Source of the DNA: Gemmatimonadota bacterium
Lineage (GTDB): Bacteria > Gemmatimonadota > Gemmatimonadetes > Gemmatimonadales > GWC2-71-9
DNA: 7,963 nt
Assembly (NCBI GenBank): GCA_025360265.1
Contig: JANYCP010000173.1
Coordinates: 1-7,963 of the forward strand
Reading direction: 5' to 3'
A program made the translations under genes and the position numbers. Shown here piece by piece: positions 6,138 through 7,963 of this stretch. The notes under the pieces were generated by a model. The model was not told where the DNA came from, ran no database searches, and saw nothing but the letters and a program-made list of their open reading frames with translations. How positions within the stretch are numbered: the first letter of the stretch is position 1; every line of letters starts with the position of its first letter.

Positions 6138-7939
6138 ACGATGGGCTGCAGCGCAAGCTCGACACACTGCCTGATGGTCCAGGTGTCTACCTCTGGAAGG
6201 ATGCAGCCGGCGCGATTCTCTATGTCGGCAAGGCTGCCAACTTGCGCACGCGCGTACGCTCGTACTTCGCCAACGACGCCAATCTCGAATCCCCCACACA
6301 CCACTTGCTCGTCGAGCGGATTGCCGACGTCGAGACCATTGTGGTCCCGAACGAAGCCCAATCGCTGCTGCTCGAGAACAACCTCATCAAGGAGTATCAA
6401 CCGCGGTTCAATGTGCGGCTTAAGGACGACAAGAGTTATCCATCGATCGTGGTGACGGTCAACGAGCCATTCCCTCGCGTGCTGGTGACGCGCCGTCGTG
6501 ACATCGCGGGCGCGCGCTACTTCGGTCCGTATACCGATGTTGGCGAGATGCGGCGGACGCTCAATCTGGTGCGACGGATGTTTACCGTGCGGTCATGCAG
6601 CGATGATCTTCCGGCCACGCAGCGGGAACGGCCCTGTCTTGACTACCACATTGGCCGCTGCAAGGCGCCGTGTGTGCGGTGGCAGGATGCGCCGGACTAT
6701 TCCGCCATGATCACCGAGGTACTCGACTTCCTCGAGGGGCGCACCGTGGACCTGAAGGCCCGTATTCGCGGCCTGATGCAGGCGGCCAGCGAACGGGAGG
6801 ACTTCGAACGAGCTCGCGATTTCCGTGACGCCATCAAGTGGCTTGATCAGGTCGAGGGGCCGCTCGCTGTGGACGCCGTGGGCACCGGTGATGCTGACGT
6901 GCTGGGATATGCCCGTGACGGCGACGACGCAGTGGCCGTGCTGTTTCGAGTCCGAGACGGCCGAGTTATCAGTCGCGATCATCGTTTCTTCGAGAATGTT
7001 GCCGACGAAACAGATTCCGCCGTGCTCAGCGCAGTCCTGGTGCGTTGGTACCTGCTGGCCGAGGGCAAGGCGAAGCGGATCGTGCTGCCATTTGTTCCGG
7101 CCGACATGGATGCCGTGGTGGAGCTGTTGCCCGGTCACCGCATCGCGATACCGCAACGCGGCCTCGCCGCACGCTGGAGCGAGTTGGCCGAGCAGAATGC
7201 ACGCCACCTGCTGGAATCGCTGCGACTCGAAACCTTTGAGAGCGATGAACGCGCCGAGGACCCGGTGTACGCGCTGGGGCGGGAACTCGGTCTCACGGTG
7301 GTGCCGCGCGTATTCATCTGTGTTGACATCTCCACCAATCAGGGCCGCGACACTGTGGGATCGCTGGTGACGTTTGATGGTGGCCGTCCGAAAAAGGCCG
7401 AGTACCGCAAGTTCAGGATCAAGGGAATCGCCCAGCAGGATGATTACGCTGCGATCCATGAAGTGGTCACCCGTTACTTTCGCCGCCGCATCGATGAATC
7501 GAAGCCGCTGCCAGATCTCGTCGTGATCGATGGTGGCAAGGGACAGTTAAGCGCTGCACTGGACGCGATGACTGCCGTCGGCGTGCCAGATCTTCCGCTC
7601 ATCTCGCTCGCGAAACGTGATGAAGAGATCTACTTTCCCGGCCAATCCGAGCCCTTGCGTCTGCCGCGACGCAGTCCGGCATTGCGGCTGCTGCAACGGG
7701 CCCGCGACGAAGCACACCGATTTGGCGTGGCCTACAACAGAAAGCGGCGGACTGAACGCACCATTACTTCGGCGCTGCTGAATATTCCCGGCATTGGCGC
7801 CAATCGACGCACTGTGCTGCTGCAAGCCTTTGGTTCTCTGGCGGCCGTGCGCACAGCATCGATCGCCGATGTCGCTGCACTTCCGGGGTTCTCCGAGAAG
7901 ATGGCGACGCGGCTGCTTGATTACCTGAAGGAGCACTGA
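6134..7939 (+). CDS. uvrC: UvrABC excision nuclease subunit C
   Basis: UvrC makes both the 3' and 5' incisions around bulky DNA lesions after UvrA and UvrB load. The protein has 601 residues (E. coli about 610) and is complete. The GIY-YIG domain has GPGVYLWKD (15-23), ILYVGKA (28-34), NLRTRVRSYF (36-45), Glu81 and Asn93, for the 3' cut. Cys155, Cys168, Cys176 and Cys180 form C-x12-C-x7-C-x3-C, closely matching the cluster-binding cysteines reported for E. coli UvrC. The UVR motif, about 206-240, binds UvrB. The RNase H-like domain has Asp398 (CVDIS), DD436-437, Asp466 (VIDGGKG) and His528 (RDEAHRF), for the 5' cut. Tandem helix-hairpin-helix motifs with IPGIG (551-555) and LPGFS (583-587) end the protein. 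The usual DISH is DIST here (Thr401). The GTG start overlaps the murJ stop and the stop abuts the next ATG. Confidence 0.96.
   Translation: MNDGLQRKLDTLPDGPGVYLWKDAAGAILYVGKAANLRTRVRSYFANDANLESPTHHLLVERIADVETIVVPNEAQSLLLENNLIKEYQPRFNVRLKDDKSYPSIVVTVNEPFPRVLVTRRRDIAGARYFGPYTDVGEMRRTLNLVRRMFTVRSCSDDLPATQRERPCLDYHIGRCKAPCVRWQDAPDYSAMITEVLDFLEGRTVDLKARIRGLMQAASEREDFERARDFRDAIKWLDQVEGPLAVDAVGTGDADVLGYARDGDDAVAVLFRVRDGRVISRDHRFFENVADETDSAVLSAVLVRWYLLAEGKAKRIVLPFVPADMDAVVELLPGHRIAIPQRGLAARWSELAEQNARHLLESLRLETFESDERAEDPVYALGRELGLTVVPRVFICVDISTNQGRDTVGSLVTFDGGRPKKAEYRKFRIKGIAQQDDYAAIHEVVTRYFRRRIDESKPLPDLVVIDGGKGQLSAALDAMTAVGVPDLPLISLAKRDEEIYFPGQSEPLRLPRRSPALRLLQRARDEAHRFGVAYNRKRRTERTITSALLNIPGIGANRRTVLLQAFGSLAAVRTASIADVAALPGFSEKMATRLLDYLKEH
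7928..7933 (+). promoter_or_regulatory. Ribosome binding site of the gene starting at 7940
   Basis: A perfect AAGGAG lies 6 bases before ATG 7940, within the last codons of uvrC. It is the main evidence that another gene begins immediately after uvrC. Confidence 0.65.
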
Positions 7940-7963
7940 ATGGATTGGCATCTGGAATGTTCG
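7940..7963 (+). CDS. Start of an unrecognised downstream gene (partial)
   Basis: The ATG follows the uvrC stop directly (TGA then ATG, no gap) and is preceded by a well-placed AAGGAG. Only eight codons are visible, reading MDWHLECS, which is too little to assign a family. The spacing continues the operon pattern seen through the rest of the window. Confidence 0.6.

Larger units (their letters stand above)
184..7942 (+). other. Probable single operon with coupled gene junctions
   Basis: All eight genes read in the same direction. Junctions are TGATG at 184-188, a 31-base spacer at 1221-1251, TGATG at 2572-2576, a 1-base gap at 3042, GTGA at 4539-4542, GTGA at 6134-6137 and a zero gap at 7939/7940. 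No terminator-like hairpin followed by a T-run is visible at any junction. This pattern supports co-transcription and coupled translation; the ends of the transcript lie outside the window. Confidence 0.7.

Overview
The window is a compact stretch of plus-strand chromosome, with essentially no room between genes. It holds six complete protein genes plus the end of one and the first codons of another. In order they are: the C-terminal tail of a DUF374-type acyltransferase, lpxK (lipid A 4'-kinase), a hexameric-type glutamate dehydrogenase (gdhA), rlmH (23S rRNA pseudouridine methyltransferase), bshC (bacillithiol synthase), murJ (lipid II flippase), uvrC (excision nuclease), and an unrecognised gene that starts 8 codons before the end.

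The DNA is GC-rich by eye. LpxK and the DUF374 protein point to a diderm bacterium that makes lipid A. BshC points to a lineage outside Proteobacteria that uses bacillithiol or a relative. Together with this gene order, the best guess is Gemmatimonadota or a neighbouring phylum. This is an inference from gene content; there is no rRNA gene in the window to settle it.

Layout: the acyltransferase and lpxK share a TGATG stop/start overlap. A 31-base spacer with its own ribosome binding site precedes gdhA. After that, gdhA/rlmH overlap by TGATG, rlmH/bshC are 1 base apart, bshC/murJ and murJ/uvrC each overlap by GTGA with a GTG start, and uvrC abuts the next gene with no spacer. This looks like one co-transcribed, translationally coupled operon. 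No promoter, terminator, RNA gene, mobile element, CRISPR array or long repeat was found. No gene-free stretch exceeds 31 bases.

The functions fall into three groups: envelope building (DUF374 acyltransferase, LpxK, MurJ), nitrogen and thiol metabolism (glutamate dehydrogenase, BshC), and information upkeep (RlmH, UvrC). I see no clearly new system. The points most worth a second look are a MurJ lacking two arginines that matter in E. coli MurJ, a compact LpxK with altered motifs, bacillithiol synthesis in a lipid A-bearing organism, and the tight coupling of unrelated housekeeping genes.
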